A stretch of 64,000 bases of DNA from Fusibacter_C sp942493125 (GCA_942493125.1 OW818667.1:806001-870000), one strand, 5' to 3'; shown: positions 9,146 through 17,999, counted from the first letter of the stretch. Notes: generated by a model from the letters alone, not told the origin. Made by a program: numbers and translations.

Positions 9146-9177
9146 TTTCTCCTCCATCAATACTATTTTAAGCACAA

Positions 9178-9406
9178 AAAAACCTCGTCCTCAAAAGGGA
9201 CGAAGCAATCTCCGCGGTACCACCCAAATTAATTGCTAAGCAACTCACTCGATACCATAACGCGGCAAACGGCATTCTCTACTCAATTCAAGAATGCATC
9301 TCCAGAGTGAACTTCAGTGACGTCGATATGGAAGACTTTCAGCAATTGTCTTCTTCTCTAAATATCTCGGCTCAACCTACTCTCTCTTTCATAGATGTTC
9401 AATATT
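9178..9406 (-). promoter_or_regulatory. T-box leader of pheST, specifier UUC (Phe)
   Basis: The T-box sequence GGGTGGTACCGCGG is at 9212-9225 on the minus strand. A terminator stem (CGTCC with GGACG, then T7) lies just downstream at about 9174-9203. The Stem I element AGAGTAGG is present upstream. The specifier triplet is read as UUC at 9309-9311, flanked by GAAG before it and by A plus CUCU, which pairs with AGAG at the Stem I base. Uncharged tRNA-Phe should bind and prevent termination. Confidence 0.9.
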
Positions 9407-9412
9407 AAAGCT

Positions 9413-9441
9413 ATCATAACACACTTTCATTGCACGAACAA
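9413..9441 (-). promoter_or_regulatory. Promoter of the pheST T-box transcript
   Basis: Minus strand -35 TTGTTC (9436-9441), 17 bp, -10 TATGAT (9413-9418). It begins four bases beyond the stop codon of the upstream methyltransferase gene. Confidence 0.7.
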
Positions 9442-9444
9442 GTT

Positions 9445-10290
9445 TTAATCGTTCCTTTTTCCATCCAACGACTGCAATTTGTACATCATAATCCCTGCGG
9501 CAACTGACGCATTTAAAGATTCTGCTTGACCAATGATGGGTATTTTTACGCGTGAATCCGAAGACTGTATAAAAAGCTCTGAGACGCCATTTGCTTCATT
9601 GCCTATGACCAAACAGTTTTTTTCTCCATAACAAGATACGTCGTTGTAATCCCTAGCATTTTCGAGCGCCGTTACGACAACATGATAGCCGTTCGACTTC
9701 AATATTTCGATTGTCTCAATAGAATCGTCAACTTCTATCAACTTTACATACAAAATCGATCCCGCTGTACTTCTAACTACTTTCGGATTATAAGGATCAA
9801 CAGTTCCTTTTACGAGTAAAATCGTATCAATCCCAGCGGCATCGGCAGTTCTGATAATTGTTCCTAAATTGCCAGGATCTTGTATCCGATCGAGCATAAT
9901 TATATTTTTATGTCTATCATGATTTGTTTTTTGACGCGTATCCAAAGCATGAACTAAGGACTGATTCATCGGGATTTGCAAAACGCCAATAATACCTTGA
10001 GACTGTTCTGTTTGACTTAACTCCTGAAAAAGTGATTCCACTAAAATGTAGACTTGAGCTGAACGCATATATATCTGTTTCGACAAGTCATCGATCGAGT
10101 GATGCCATGTTTGTTCATCGAACAAAATGGCTTCAAAGACAACCTCGTTTTTTATAGCAGTATCAATATACCTTTGGCCTTCCATTAAAAACAGAAATTC
10201 TCTTTCACGATACTTTTTCAATGTCAAAGACTTGAACTTTTTAAAGGTTTTATTTTGGGATGAAGCGATTTCTAAAACAGTCTCACTCAT
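9445..10290 (-). CDS. SpoU/TrmH-family RNA 2'-O-methyltransferase (YsgA-like)
   Basis: A 281-residue SPOUT-class methyltransferase that transfers methyl from SAM to a ribose 2'-OH in rRNA or tRNA. Residues about 10-110 are the substrate-binding domain (KKYREREFLFLMEG). The C-terminal knotted domain carries the three family motifs: IMLDRIQDPGNLGTIIRTA, LVIGNEANGV, and IPIIGQAESLNASVAAGI. A homologue precedes pheS in B. subtilis (ysgA), which supports orthology. GGAGG precedes the ATG. The exact modified nucleotide is unknown. Confidence 0.9.
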   Translation of the reverse strand: MSETVLEIASSQNKTFKKFKSLTLKKYREREFLFLMEGQRYIDTAIKNEVVFEAILFDEQTWHHSIDDLSKQIYMRSAQVYILVESLFQELSQTEQSQGIIGVLQIPMNQSLVHALDTRQKTNHDRHKNIIMLDRIQDPGNLGTIIRTADAAGIDTILLVKGTVDPYNPKVVRSTAGSILYVKLIEVDDSIETIEILKSNGYHVVVTALENARDYNDVSCYGEKNCLVIGNEANGVSELFIQSSDSRVKIPIIGQAESLNASVAAGIMMYKLQSLDGKRND

Positions 10291-10318
10291 TTAGCCTCCA
10301 CGATACCTTGACTACAGG

Positions 10319-10966
10319 TTACTTTTGAAATTTTTTCAAGTCTTTGTTATTTCCAATTACAATTAATACATCATCGCTTAAAAGCAAACGATCTGGTTCG
10401 ACGTTAATATCCACATCATCATTGTGTCTAATCGCAATCACTGATATTTGGTGAGTTCTTCTCATGTTAATATCAACAAGACTTTTGCCAACCCATTCAT
10501 CATTCATTTTAATCTCAAGTATACTGAATTCTGGTGCGAGGTCAATTAAATCTAGTACATTACTTGAAACTAATCCTTTGGCAACTTTTACACCCATTTC
10601 CTTTTCTGGAAATACAACGCGATTTGCCCCGATTTTATAGAGAACTTTTGCATGTGCAGGGTTTTGAGCTTTGGCGACAATGTGTTTAACACCTAGTTCT
10701 TTGACCAAAAGCGTTACCAAGATTGATGCTTGAATATCTGAACCAATCGTGACAATCGCGACATCAAAGTTTCTTATCCCCAGGGCCTTAATTGTATTTT
10801 CGTCAGTTGCATCAGCTTGTACTGCATAAGTCACTTTATCTGACAAACTTTGTATGATTTCTTCATTTTCATCGACGACCATGACATCGCATCCGAGCTC
10901 AGCAAGTTTGATTGCGACACTTTGACCAAATCTACCACATCCGATGACCACAAATTGCTTTACCAT
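10319..10966 (-). CDS. Potassium uptake regulatory subunit, TrkA/KtrA family
   Basis: A 215-residue cytosolic gating subunit. The N-terminal RCK Rossmann domain has the nucleotide-binding GCGRFG at about residue 9 and an acidic residue ending strand 2 (VVDENEE). A C-terminal TrkA_C domain starts near 140. Such subunits open or close the membrane channel in response to ATP/ADP or NAD(H), and sometimes c-di-AMP. It follows the TrkH-type gene by 65 bases on the same strand. Confidence 0.93.
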   Translation of the reverse strand: MVKQFVVIGCGRFGQSVAIKLAELGCDVMVVDENEEIIQSLSDKVTYAVQADATDENTIKALGIRNFDVAIVTIGSDIQASILVTLLVKELGVKHIVAKAQNPAHAKVLYKIGANRVVFPEKEMGVKVAKGLVSSNVLDLIDLAPEFSILEIKMNDEWVGKSLVDINMRRTHQISVIAIRHNDDVDINVEPDRLLLSDDVLIVIGNNKDLKKFQK

Positions 10967-11031
10967 TATTTACCTCCGAGCTATTGCTCACAATATTATA
11001 ATTTTTATGTTCTTATTCAAAATCACATCGA

Positions 11032-12384
11032 TTAGACCATAATTTTTCCTTCAGGGTACCGCAATAAATCACGGCCAGAGTTAGTCATTCTATTACTTAA
11101 AGCAAATACAATGGTCAATGGTCCAATTCTGCCAAAAAACATCATGATTGCGAGGATAACTTTACCCATTATACTAAGTGATGGTGTTATACCAAGAGAT
11201 AAACCAACAGTGCCAAATGCACTCAAAGATTCAAATACAATCGCTTCCAAACTTCTATTAGGTTCGAAAACAGTCAATAACAAACTCATTGTGACAATCC
11301 AAATAGTTGAAATGAATACAATACCCAGCGAACGCGTTACAGATTCTTTAGAAATGCGTCTGTGAGCAAAATTGATTTCATCCGACCCCTTGAATAGGGC
11401 AATAATCGAAAGCAACATGATAGCAAACGTCGTGGTTTTTAGACCACCTGCAGTAGATCCTGGTGATCCACCAATAAACATTAAAATCATCGTAATAAAA
11501 CGGGTTGGCATAGCGAGTGCATTAAGATCAAGTGTGTTAAAACCAGCCGTCCTGGGCGTTATCGAATGAAACAATGATGCCACTACTTTTTCACCTAGTG
11601 TAAAATTGCCAATTGTATTTGGGTTGTTGAATTCTAATAACATGATGAAAACAAAACCACCTAAAATCAATGAACCTGTCATAAGAAGGACAATTTTCGT
11701 GTGCAGAGATAATTTTTGATAAGACTTAAACGTCGATAATTCTGCAAGAACGATAAATCCTAGACCTCCCAGAACAATAAGTATCATGATGGTTAAGTTT
11801 ACAATTGGATCTCTTGCAAATGGTACAAGCCCTTGATAGCTGCCCATCAAGTCAAAGCCAGCATTACAGAACGCCGAAACAGCATGAAATATTGAATAAT
11901 AAATGCCGTTTTTCCAACCAAATAACGGAATGAAACGCGTTGACAACAGTAAGGCTCCAATTAATTCTATACTTATCGTAGCAATAAAAACGTATTTAGT
12001 GAGTCGAATGACACCAGCAATTGAAAATTGCCCCAATGCTTCTTGCATAACCAATCTATTTTTCAAACCGATTTTTTTACCTAGTAATATTGCAATTGTC
12101 GTCGTCATCGTCATAAATCCGAGGCCGCCAATTTGAATAAGAATCAAAATGATCGTTTTACCAAAAACAGACCAATAGGTGCCTGTATCAACAACGACAA
12201 GTCCAGTAACACATACCGCAGATGTCGCTGTGAATATCGCATTGATAAATGGTGTGACCACTCTCGCTTGTGAGCTGATAGGCAGCATCAAAATCAGTGC
12301 ACCCATCAATATGACGCCAGCAAAACTTAAAACCATTACTTGAGCGGGTTTCAACGCTTTTTTAGTGAATTGCCTTGTTTCCAT
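11032..12384 (-). CDS. Potassium uptake channel subunit, TrkH/KtrB family
   Basis: A 450-residue membrane protein with the four pore-loop repeats of the Trk/Ktr/HKT superfamily, each with a selectivity-filter glycine: TSAVCVTGL, VSAFCNAGF, ITPRTAGFN and SAFGTVGLS. Length fits KtrB more than the larger TrkH. With the adjacent TrkA-type protein it should form the K+ uptake system. GGAGGC precedes the ATG. Confidence 0.94.
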   Translation of the reverse strand: METRQFTKKALKPAQVMVLSFAGVILMGALILMLPISSQARVVTPFINAIFTATSAVCVTGLVVVDTGTYWSVFGKTIILILIQIGGLGFMTMTTTIAILLGKKIGLKNRLVMQEALGQFSIAGVIRLTKYVFIATISIELIGALLLSTRFIPLFGWKNGIYYSIFHAVSAFCNAGFDLMGSYQGLVPFARDPIVNLTIMILIVLGGLGFIVLAELSTFKSYQKLSLHTKIVLLMTGSLILGGFVFIMLLEFNNPNTIGNFTLGEKVVASLFHSITPRTAGFNTLDLNALAMPTRFITMILMFIGGSPGSTAGGLKTTTFAIMLLSIIALFKGSDEINFAHRRISKESVTRSLGIVFISTIWIVTMSLLLTVFEPNRSLEAIVFESLSAFGTVGLSLGITPSLSIMGKVILAIMMFFGRIGPLTIVFALSNRMTNSGRDLLRYPEGKIMV

Positions 12385-12469
12385 CGATGCCTCCGGAAAA
12401 ATTTTAATGATTTATCACATGTATATGCTCATAAATCACAACCTTCATTATACCAAACTCATATAAAAA

Positions 12470-12513
12470 AAGCAAAATGAATCGGTATGGCGTCTTGCTT
12501 TGCCATACCGATT
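12470..12513 (-). terminator. Probable terminator after pta
   Basis: Twelve-bp perfect stem AATCGGTATGGC (12480-12491) with GCCATACCGATT (12502-12513). On the minus strand a run of seven T follows, after a short CATTTTGC gap. Confidence 0.65.
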
Positions 12514-12556
12514 ATTATACTTGCAATATAGAGACTAGTTATCAACTTTAAAACAA

Positions 12557-13558
12557 TTATTTACCTTGCATTTGAGCTTGAAGCGCGGTTAAAGCAACTG
12601 TGCCAACGATATCGTCAGCATAACAACCTCTTGAAAGGTCATTAACTGGCATTGCAAGGCCTTGGCATATTGGACCATAAGCATTTGCATTGGCTAATCT
12701 TTGTACGAGTTTGTAGCCAATATTACCAGCATCTAAATCAGGGAATATGATGACGTTCGCTTCACCAGCAACCGTTGACTCTGGTGCTTTTTTCTTGCCG
12801 ATAGAAGCAACAATTGCTGCATCAAACTGAAGCTCTCCATCAAGTGCAAGAGTCGGTGCAAGCTCTTTAGCAATTCTCGTTGCTTCGACCACTTTATCTA
12901 CATCAGGGTGCGATGCAGAGCCCATTGATGAAAATGACAACATTGCCACTTTAGGTTCAGCGTGAACGATTGATTCAAACGTCTTTGCAGAGCTGATTGC
13001 GATATGTGCGAGTTCTTCTGCAGTAGGATTTGGATTAAGTGCACAGTCACCAAATATGAAGAGACCATTTTCACCAAATTCGCAGTTCGGAACTTCCATC
13101 AAGAAAACAGCAGAAACGAGTTTCGTACCTGGAGCTGTTTTCAATATTTGAAGCGCCGGTCTAAGTACATTGGCTGTAGAATTCGCAGCACCAGCGACCA
13201 TACCGCCTGCGAAGCCCATTTTTACGAGCATGACACCAAAGAAAAGTGCATTATCAATCAATGTCGCTTTTGCTTCTTCGACAGTCATACCTTTGCTTTT
13301 TCTTATAGTCGCGAGTTCTGCTGCAAAAGCATCCATTTGATCAAAGTTCTTTGGATCAATGAAGATGGCTTCATCAATTTTCCATTCACCAGCTGTCGCC
13401 AAAATTTCTGTTCTGTCGCCCACCAGAATAACTTTTGCGATACCCATTTCTAAAATTTTATGTGTCGCTTCGATTGTTCTTGGATCAAACGCTTCTGGTA
13501 AAACGATTGTTTGGACGTCTTTTCGAGCGATCTCAATTACTTTGTCTAAAAATGCCAT
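12557..13558 (-). CDS. pta: Phosphate acetyltransferase
   Basis: Converts acetyl-CoA and phosphate to acetyl phosphate, the first step of acetate-forming ATP production with acetate kinase. The 333-residue chain is the short single-domain Pta. It shows IVLPEAFDPRTIEA, MVAGAANSTANVLRPALQ (substrate-loop region), FGDCALNPNPTAEELA and SFSSMGSASHP. A GTG at 13567 would extend it, but AAGGAG directly abuts that codon, so ATG 13558 is preferred. No ackA is adjacent. A 12-bp palindrome overlaps its promoter. Confidence 0.95.
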   Translation of the reverse strand: MAFLDKVIEIARKDVQTIVLPEAFDPRTIEATHKILEMGIAKVILVGDRTEILATAGEWKIDEAIFIDPKNFDQMDAFAAELATIRKSKGMTVEEAKATLIDNALFFGVMLVKMGFAGGMVAGAANSTANVLRPALQILKTAPGTKLVSAVFLMEVPNCEFGENGLFIFGDCALNPNPTAEELAHIAISSAKTFESIVHAEPKVAMLSFSSMGSASHPDVDKVVEATRIAKELAPTLALDGELQFDAAIVASIGKKKAPESTVAGEANVIIFPDLDAGNIGYKLVQRLANANAYGPICQGLAMPVNDLSRGCYADDIVGTVALTALQAQMQGK

Positions 13559-13593
13559 AACATACACTCCTTAAATGAATTATTTACACGTTC

Positions 13594-13623
13594 ATTATAT
13601 GCCAATTGTTGCTTGTATACAAG
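13594..13623 (-). promoter_or_regulatory. Promoter of pta with overlapping 12-bp palindrome
   Basis: Minus strand -35 TTGTAT (13617-13622), 17 bp, -10 TATAAT (13594-13599). The perfect palindrome CTTGTATACAAG (13612-13623) covers the whole -35. It resembles the palindromes bound by GntR-type repressors in size and TATA-centred core; the regulator is unidentified. Confidence 0.65.
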
Positions 13624-13659
13624 ATACAATCAATAGGTAATTCTGCAATAGCTATACAT

Positions 13660-13710
13660 AAATAAAAACCAATCCCTATCAGAAATTAATTTCCGAAAAA
13701 TGATTGGTTT
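13660..13710 (-). terminator. Terminator of the infC-rpmI-rplT operon
   Basis: Stem AAACCAATC (13666-13674) with GATTGGTTT (13702-13710), with a second inner hairpin GAAATTAATTTC, followed on the minus strand by TTATTTAT. Confidence 0.75.
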
Positions 13711-13736
13711 AATATTTTACATATTTAAAGAAAAGA

Positions 13737-14090
13737 CTATAATTGACCTTTTGCAAGTGTCACTAATTTAGCGAAATCTTCTGGGTGGTTAATCGCCATT
13801 TCAGAAAGTACTTTTCTGTTGATGTCGATATTTGCTTTTTTAAGGCCATTCATGAATTTAGAATAGCTTAAACCGTTGATTCTTGCACCTGCGTTGATAC
13901 GCGCGATCCATAATTTTCTGAAATCTCTTTTTCTGAGTTTTCTACCAACGTATGATGATCTTAAAGATCTCATTACTGCAGGGTTCGCAGCTTTAAATAC
14001 TAAGCTTTTTTGGCCGTAGAAGCCTTTAGCTAATTTTAGAATTTTTTTGTGTTTTTTCTTAGCGTTTACAGCGCCTTTAATTCTTGCCAT
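13737..14090 (-). CDS. rplT: Large ribosomal subunit protein bL20
   Basis: 117 residues, the standard length, starting MARIKGAVNAKKKHKKILK and very rich in lysine and arginine. It binds 23S rRNA early in 50S assembly and, in Firmicutes, represses its own operon by binding the infC leader. GAAGGAGG precedes the ATG. It is the last gene of infC-rpmI-rplT. Confidence 0.98.
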   Translation of the reverse strand: MARIKGAVNAKKKHKKILKLAKGFYGQKSLVFKAANPAVMRSLRSSYVGRKLRKRDFRKLWIARINAGARINGLSYSKFMNGLKKANIDINRKVLSEMAINHPEDFAKLVTLAKGQL

Positions 14091-14120
14091 GATTCAAAAC
14101 CTCCTTCTATTTGACTATTC

Positions 14121-14318
14121 TTATAAATAAGGCAACATTGTTCTTACACGTTTCATATCCGACTCACTTACAACAGTCGATTGTCTTAAGCCTCTTTTTC
14201 TCTTAGAAGATTTTTTGGTTAAGATATGGCTTGTAAATGCCTTGCTTCTTTTAAGTTTTCCGCCACCAGTTTTTTTAACTCTTTTAGCAGCACCACTATG
14301 TGTTTTCATTTTTGGCAT
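14121..14318 (-). CDS. rpmI: Large ribosomal subunit protein bL35
   Basis: 65 residues, starting MPKMKTHSGAAKRVKKTG as is usual for bL35. It lies between infC and rplT in the conserved three-gene order, with AGGAGG before the ATG and about 30-base gaps to both neighbours. Confidence 0.98.
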   Translation of the reverse strand: MPKMKTHSGAAKRVKKTGGGKLKRSKAFTSHILTKKSSKRKRGLRQSTVVSESDMKRVRTMLPYL

Positions 14319-14348
14319 AGTTGATTTCCTCCTTCCAGATTGTTCGCT

Positions 14349-14855
14349 TTATTTATTAGGTGCATAGATTGCAACTAAGCTTCTTCCTTCAAGTTTTGCT
14401 GGTGTTTCTATCGTTCCAGCGCCCTCAATTTCTGCGGTAAATTTCTTGATTACTTCAAACCCTTGTTGTGTGTAACCCATTTCACGGCCTTTAAATCTTA
14501 AAGAAACCTTTACTTTGTCGCCACTTTCCAAGAATTTGATTGCATTTTTCGACTTTGTTTCGAGATCGTTCTTCTCGATGTTCAGACCCAAACGGATTTC
14601 TTTAAGGGTAGCGCTTTTTTGTTTCTTTTTCGCTTCCTTATCTTTTTTCTGTTGTTCATATCTGAATTTTCCAAAGTCCATAATTTTGCAAACTGGTGGT
14701 TTTGCACCTGGTGCAATTTTCACTAAGTCAAGTTTTTGCTCTTGCGCTAATGCAAGTGCTTCTTTTCCAGACATAACGCCTAATTGCTCATTCTCAGCAC
14801 CAATAAGTCTCACTTCTGGGTCGCGAATTTCTTCATTGATTTCAGCTATTTTAAT
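14349..14855 (-). CDS. infC: Translation initiation factor IF-3, probable AUU start
   Basis: IF-3 prevents subunit joining and checks start-codon and initiator-tRNA pairing. The body is standard: INEEIRDPEVRLI, the linker rich in KK (about 65-85), and the C-terminal domain with LRFKGREMGYTQQG. The longest frame begins with GTG at 14864, but that GTG is itself part of the GGGGGTG ribosome site. Six bases further on is ATT at 14853-14855, and AUU or AUA starts are typical of infC, where they allow self-regulation. The product is then 168 aa. Confidence 0.95.
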   Translation of the reverse strand: MKIAEINEEIRDPEVRLIGAENEQLGVMSGKEALALAQEQKLDLVKIAPGAKPPVCKIMDFGKFRYEQQKKDKEAKKKQKSATLKEIRLGLNIEKNDLETKSKNAIKFLESGDKVKVSLRFKGREMGYTQQGFEVIKKFTAEIEGAGTIETPAKLEGRSLVAIYAPNK

Positions 14856-14865
14856 AAGATACACC

Positions 14866-15005
14866 CCCTAGGTTCTATAAAAATAAAAAGACGGCAGATA
14901 AGAATATCCGCCGTCAGTAAGTCAACAATTTAAAAACTGTCTAATACTATGAACCATAAGAACACGAAGTTATATGGTGAGAAGCGGACTTCTACTTGTT
15001 AACCT
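14866..15005 (-). promoter_or_regulatory. L20-type autoregulatory leader of infC with attenuator
   Basis: About 140 bases lie between the promoter and infC. They contain an intrinsic terminator, GACGGC (14890-14895) with GCCGTC (14910-14915) plus an inner GATA/TATC pair, followed on the minus strand by TTTTTATTTTT. In Firmicutes an L20-binding leader with such an attenuator controls infC-rpmI-rplT. Position and terminator fit; the L20-binding fold itself was not modelled. Confidence 0.75.
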
Positions 15006-15010
15006 CAATA

Positions 15011-15039
15011 ACTATAACATGTTCAAATTATGATGTCAA
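15011..15039 (-). promoter_or_regulatory. Promoter of infC-rpmI-rplT
   Basis: Minus strand -35 TTGACA (15034-15039), 17 bp, -10 TATAGT (15011-15016). This is the strongest promoter seen in the window. It lies 15 bases beyond the thrS stop; no terminator separates thrS from it. Confidence 0.85.
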
Positions 15040-15053
15040 CCGCTATTGTTAAA

Positions 15054-16988
15054 CTAATTTTCTTTTTTTTCAAATTTTGAACTGAGTGCTCGTTCGCTGA
15101 TTTCTGAAAGCAATGTGTTCGCGAACGCATCGAGTTCAAGGCTTCCCAATTCGCCAATATCTCTTGAACGAACGGATACTTGACCCAGTTCAGATTCCTT
15201 ATCGCCGATAATCAGCATGTAAGGGCCTTTTTCAAGCTGTGCTTCACGAATTTTAAACCCGATTTTTTCAGCGCGATCGTCCATTTCAACGCGAATGCCA
15301 CGTTCTCTGAGTTTTTTTGAAACCTCTTCCGCATATGGAATATGTCTGTCTGCGATTGTAAGGAGTTTGACTTGTACAGGTGCAAGCCATGCAGGGAATT
15401 TGCCTGCAAACTCTTCAATCAGGATGCCCATGAATCTTTCGATACTTCCAAAAGCGACGCGGTGGATCATGATTGGTTGATGTTTTTCGCCATCTTTGCC
15501 AATATAACTTAAGTCAAAGCGCTGCGGCATCTGCATGTCAAGCTGGATTGTACCACACTGCCAAGTTCTACCGAGGCTATCTCTCAAGTGGAAATCGATT
15601 TTAGGGCCATAAAATGCACCATCACCTGGGTTTAATTTGTATTTGATGTCCATTTCTTCAAGAGCTGCTTTCAGTGATTCTTCAGCGAGGTTCCAGTCTT
15701 CATCGGAACCCATTGATTTCTCAGGTCTTGTGGATAACTCAACGTGATAGCTGAAGCCAAATGTTCTATAGACTTCATCAATTAGGTTGACGACGCCGAT
15801 GATTTCTTCTTTGATCTGTTCTGGCAACATGAAAATATGTGCATCATCTTGAGTAAATGCTCTCACGCGCATCAAGCCATGAAGAGCGCCAGAAAGTTCA
15901 TGTCTGTGAACTCTACCGACTTCACCCATTCTTAGTGGCAAGTCCTTGTAAGATCTAAGTGCTGTTTTATAGACGAGCATACAACCAGGGCAGTTCATCG
16001 GTTTAACGGCAAAATCTTCCTCATCAATAAGGAGTGAATACATGTTGTCTTTATAATGGAACCAGTGGCCTGATGTCTCCCACAAGTGTCTGTTAAGCAT
16101 GATCGGTGTTTCTATTTCAACATAATTTGCTTTGTCGTGAATTTCTCTCCAATATTTGAGCAGGTTGTTTTTTACGACCATGCCCTTAGGTAACATGAAT
16201 GGGAAGCCTGGTCCTTCTTCAAGCAACGAGAAAAGTTCAAGCTCTTTGCCAAGTTTTCTATGGTCTCTTTTTTTAGCTTCTTCAAGCATGTGAAGGTATT
16301 CTTCAAGCATGGATAACTTTGGAAATGATGTGCCATAGATTCTTTGAAGCATTTTTTTCTTTTCATCGCCTCTCCAATATGCGCCTGCAAGCGAAAGAAG
16401 CTTAATGCTTTTCACTTCTTTTGTGGATGACACGTGGCATCCTGCACAAAGGTCGACGAAATCGCCTTGCTTATAGAATGAAATGATCGCATCTTCAGGT
16501 AGGTCGTTGATGAGTTCTACTTTATAATTTTCACCGAGCTGCGCCATAAATTCGATGGCTTCTTCTCTAGGCATTTCGAAACGCTCGAGTTTCAAATCCT
16601 CTTTGATGATCTTATTCATTTCTGCTTCTATACGCTCTAGATCTTCAGGTACGAATTTGTGTTCTGTATCAAAGTCGTAGTAAAAGCCATTGTCGATCGC
16701 AGGACCTATCGCGAGTTGTGTGTCAGGGAACAATCTTTTGACCGCTTGCGCCATGATATGTGAGCTCGTATGTCTAAAAGCATGTGCGCCTTCAGAGTCT
16801 TCAAATTTCAAAATGCTAAGTTCACAATCTGATTCAATCTTATATGATAAATCGACGGTTTTGCCATTGACCGTACCAACGACTGCCTCTTTAGCCAATC
16901 TTCCTGAAATCGCAGCTGCGACATCATACACAGTTGTGCCTCTAGGAACCTCTTTAACTGAACCGTCTTTTAATGTAATCTTTACCAT
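15054..16988 (-). CDS. thrS: Threonine-tRNA ligase
   Basis: Full-length ThrRS (644 aa). Order: TGS domain (1-60); editing domain with the zinc/histidine pattern HTSSHIMAQAV and CAGCHV; class II core with NCPGCM, RVHRHELSGALHG (motif 2) and MIHRVAFGSIERF (motif 3); and a C-terminal anticodon-binding domain from about 540 (APVQVKLLTI). AAGGAGG precedes the ATG. It is transcribed alone behind a Thr T-box, with possible readthrough into infC. Confidence 0.98.
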   Translation of the reverse strand: MVKITLKDGSVKEVPRGTTVYDVAAAISGRLAKEAVVGTVNGKTVDLSYKIESDCELSILKFEDSEGAHAFRHTSSHIMAQAVKRLFPDTQLAIGPAIDNGFYYDFDTEHKFVPEDLERIEAEMNKIIKEDLKLERFEMPREEAIEFMAQLGENYKVELINDLPEDAIISFYKQGDFVDLCAGCHVSSTKEVKSIKLLSLAGAYWRGDEKKKMLQRIYGTSFPKLSMLEEYLHMLEEAKKRDHRKLGKELELFSLLEEGPGFPFMLPKGMVVKNNLLKYWREIHDKANYVEIETPIMLNRHLWETSGHWFHYKDNMYSLLIDEEDFAVKPMNCPGCMLVYKTALRSYKDLPLRMGEVGRVHRHELSGALHGLMRVRAFTQDDAHIFMLPEQIKEEIIGVVNLIDEVYRTFGFSYHVELSTRPEKSMGSDEDWNLAEESLKAALEEMDIKYKLNPGDGAFYGPKIDFHLRDSLGRTWQCGTIQLDMQMPQRFDLSYIGKDGEKHQPIMIHRVAFGSIERFMGILIEEFAGKFPAWLAPVQVKLLTIADRHIPYAEEVSKKLRERGIRVEMDDRAEKIGFKIREAQLEKGPYMLIIGDKESELGQVSVRSRDIGELGSLELDAFANTLLSEISERALSSKFEKKEN

Positions 16989-17059
16989 AAATATACCTCC
17001 TTCTCTACGTTTGATCGACTTTCGACCTAATTTTGTCTACCGTTTATCGATTTTGAAAA

Positions 17060-17328
17060 TAAAAAAACCTCATCACTAGCGTATGCTAGGGACGAGGTAA
17101 ATCGCGGTTCCACCCTAATAGTCTACTTTTCAGCAAACCACTCAAATTGCCTTAACGCGGCATCACGCAAACCTTTCGAGCTATGCTCTAATCCGTTTGT
17201 GCTAAAAGCTAGTCTTCACAGTATCTGACATACAAACCATTTCAGCCAAGTGGTTCGCTCTCTATATGATCAATACAGCTACTCTTCTTTATCACTGCAA
17301 ATCTTATTATGAAATTTCAATATATTTA
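17060..17328 (-). promoter_or_regulatory. T-box leader of thrS, specifier ACU (Thr)
   Basis: T-box sequence GGGTGGAACCGCG on the minus strand at 17103-17115. A terminator stem (CCTCGTC with GATGAGG, then T7) is at about 17065-17099. The Stem I element AGAGTAGC is present. The specifier is read as ACU at 17211-17213, between GAAG and the CUUU that pairs with AAAG at the Stem I base. Confidence 0.88.
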
Positions 17329-17333
17329 AAATA

Positions 17334-17362
17334 ATGATAGCTCAAAGCCCATAATTTGTCAA
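17334..17362 (-). promoter_or_regulatory. Promoter of the thrS T-box transcript
   Basis: Minus strand -35 TTGACA (17357-17362), 17 bp, -10 TATCAT (17334-17339). Confidence 0.82.
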
Positions 17363-17386
17363 CATTGTTTTATCGTTAACGAACTA

Positions 17387-17986
17387 CTAGAAAACGTACA
17401 GTACAAGTACACCTTGTAGCAAACCGATGATAAACCCAAGTACTCCACCTAAAACTTCAATGTGTTTAAGTTCTGTACTCGCGATTTTGAGCGTCATCTG
17501 TTCTATTTTCACAAAGTCAAATGCGTTGATCTGGTCTTCGACCATTTTGCTGATGTCGATAGCCTCGATTGCTTTATGGCTCAACTTCTCACCCAGTTCT
17601 GTGACGATTTGTTCGCCATTTTCATCGATCATGCTTTCTATATTTTGTATGATCATGCCCTTGAACATGGAAGGAATCAACGATGGCATCTTTTCATTTG
17701 CCACTATGACGATTTTTTCTTTAATAATTTCTACAATTTGCTTTTTATCCATATCTTCGATAATTTGATCGACGATAACTTCCATTGATACCAGTTCTTC
17801 ACTTATGACATCACCTATGGATTTTGCAATTTCACCTTTACGCTTAGGAATCAGTCCTTGAATCATAAAAGGCGTGCCTTTTATGCCGATAGGATTGATT
17901 GGTCTAAACAACAATTTAATTGCAATGACATTAGTCAGCCATCCGATTAGTGCGCCTACAAGTGCCAAAAATATTAATTTACCCAT
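17387..17986 (-). CDS. DUF445 family membrane protein
   Basis: 199 residues with a hydrophobic hairpin at each end and a charged helical middle. The N-terminus reads GALIGWLTNVIAIKLLF and FRPINPIGIKGTP, the pattern typical of DUF445 (YheB/YjiN-like). The C-terminus is a single hydrophobic segment, LGFIIGLLQGVLVLYVF. Function is unknown. It is the last gene of a tight minus-strand cluster, 13 bases after the DUF6873 gene, with AGGTGG before the ATG. Confidence 0.8.
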   Translation of the reverse strand: MGKLIFLALVGALIGWLTNVIAIKLLFRPINPIGIKGTPFMIQGLIPKRKGEIAKSIGDVISEELVSMEVIVDQIIEDMDKKQIVEIIKEKIVIVANEKMPSLIPSMFKGMIIQNIESMIDENGEQIVTELGEKLSHKAIEAIDISKMVEDQINAFDFVKIEQMTLKIASTELKHIEVLGGVLGFIIGLLQGVLVLYVF

Positions 17987-17999
17987 TGATTAGCCACCT

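Noticed and set aside
13004..13453. 149-codon plus-strand open frame opposite pta
   Set aside because: It has no ribosome site, lies wholly within a firmly identified gene, and its composition is that of the reverse complement of pta.
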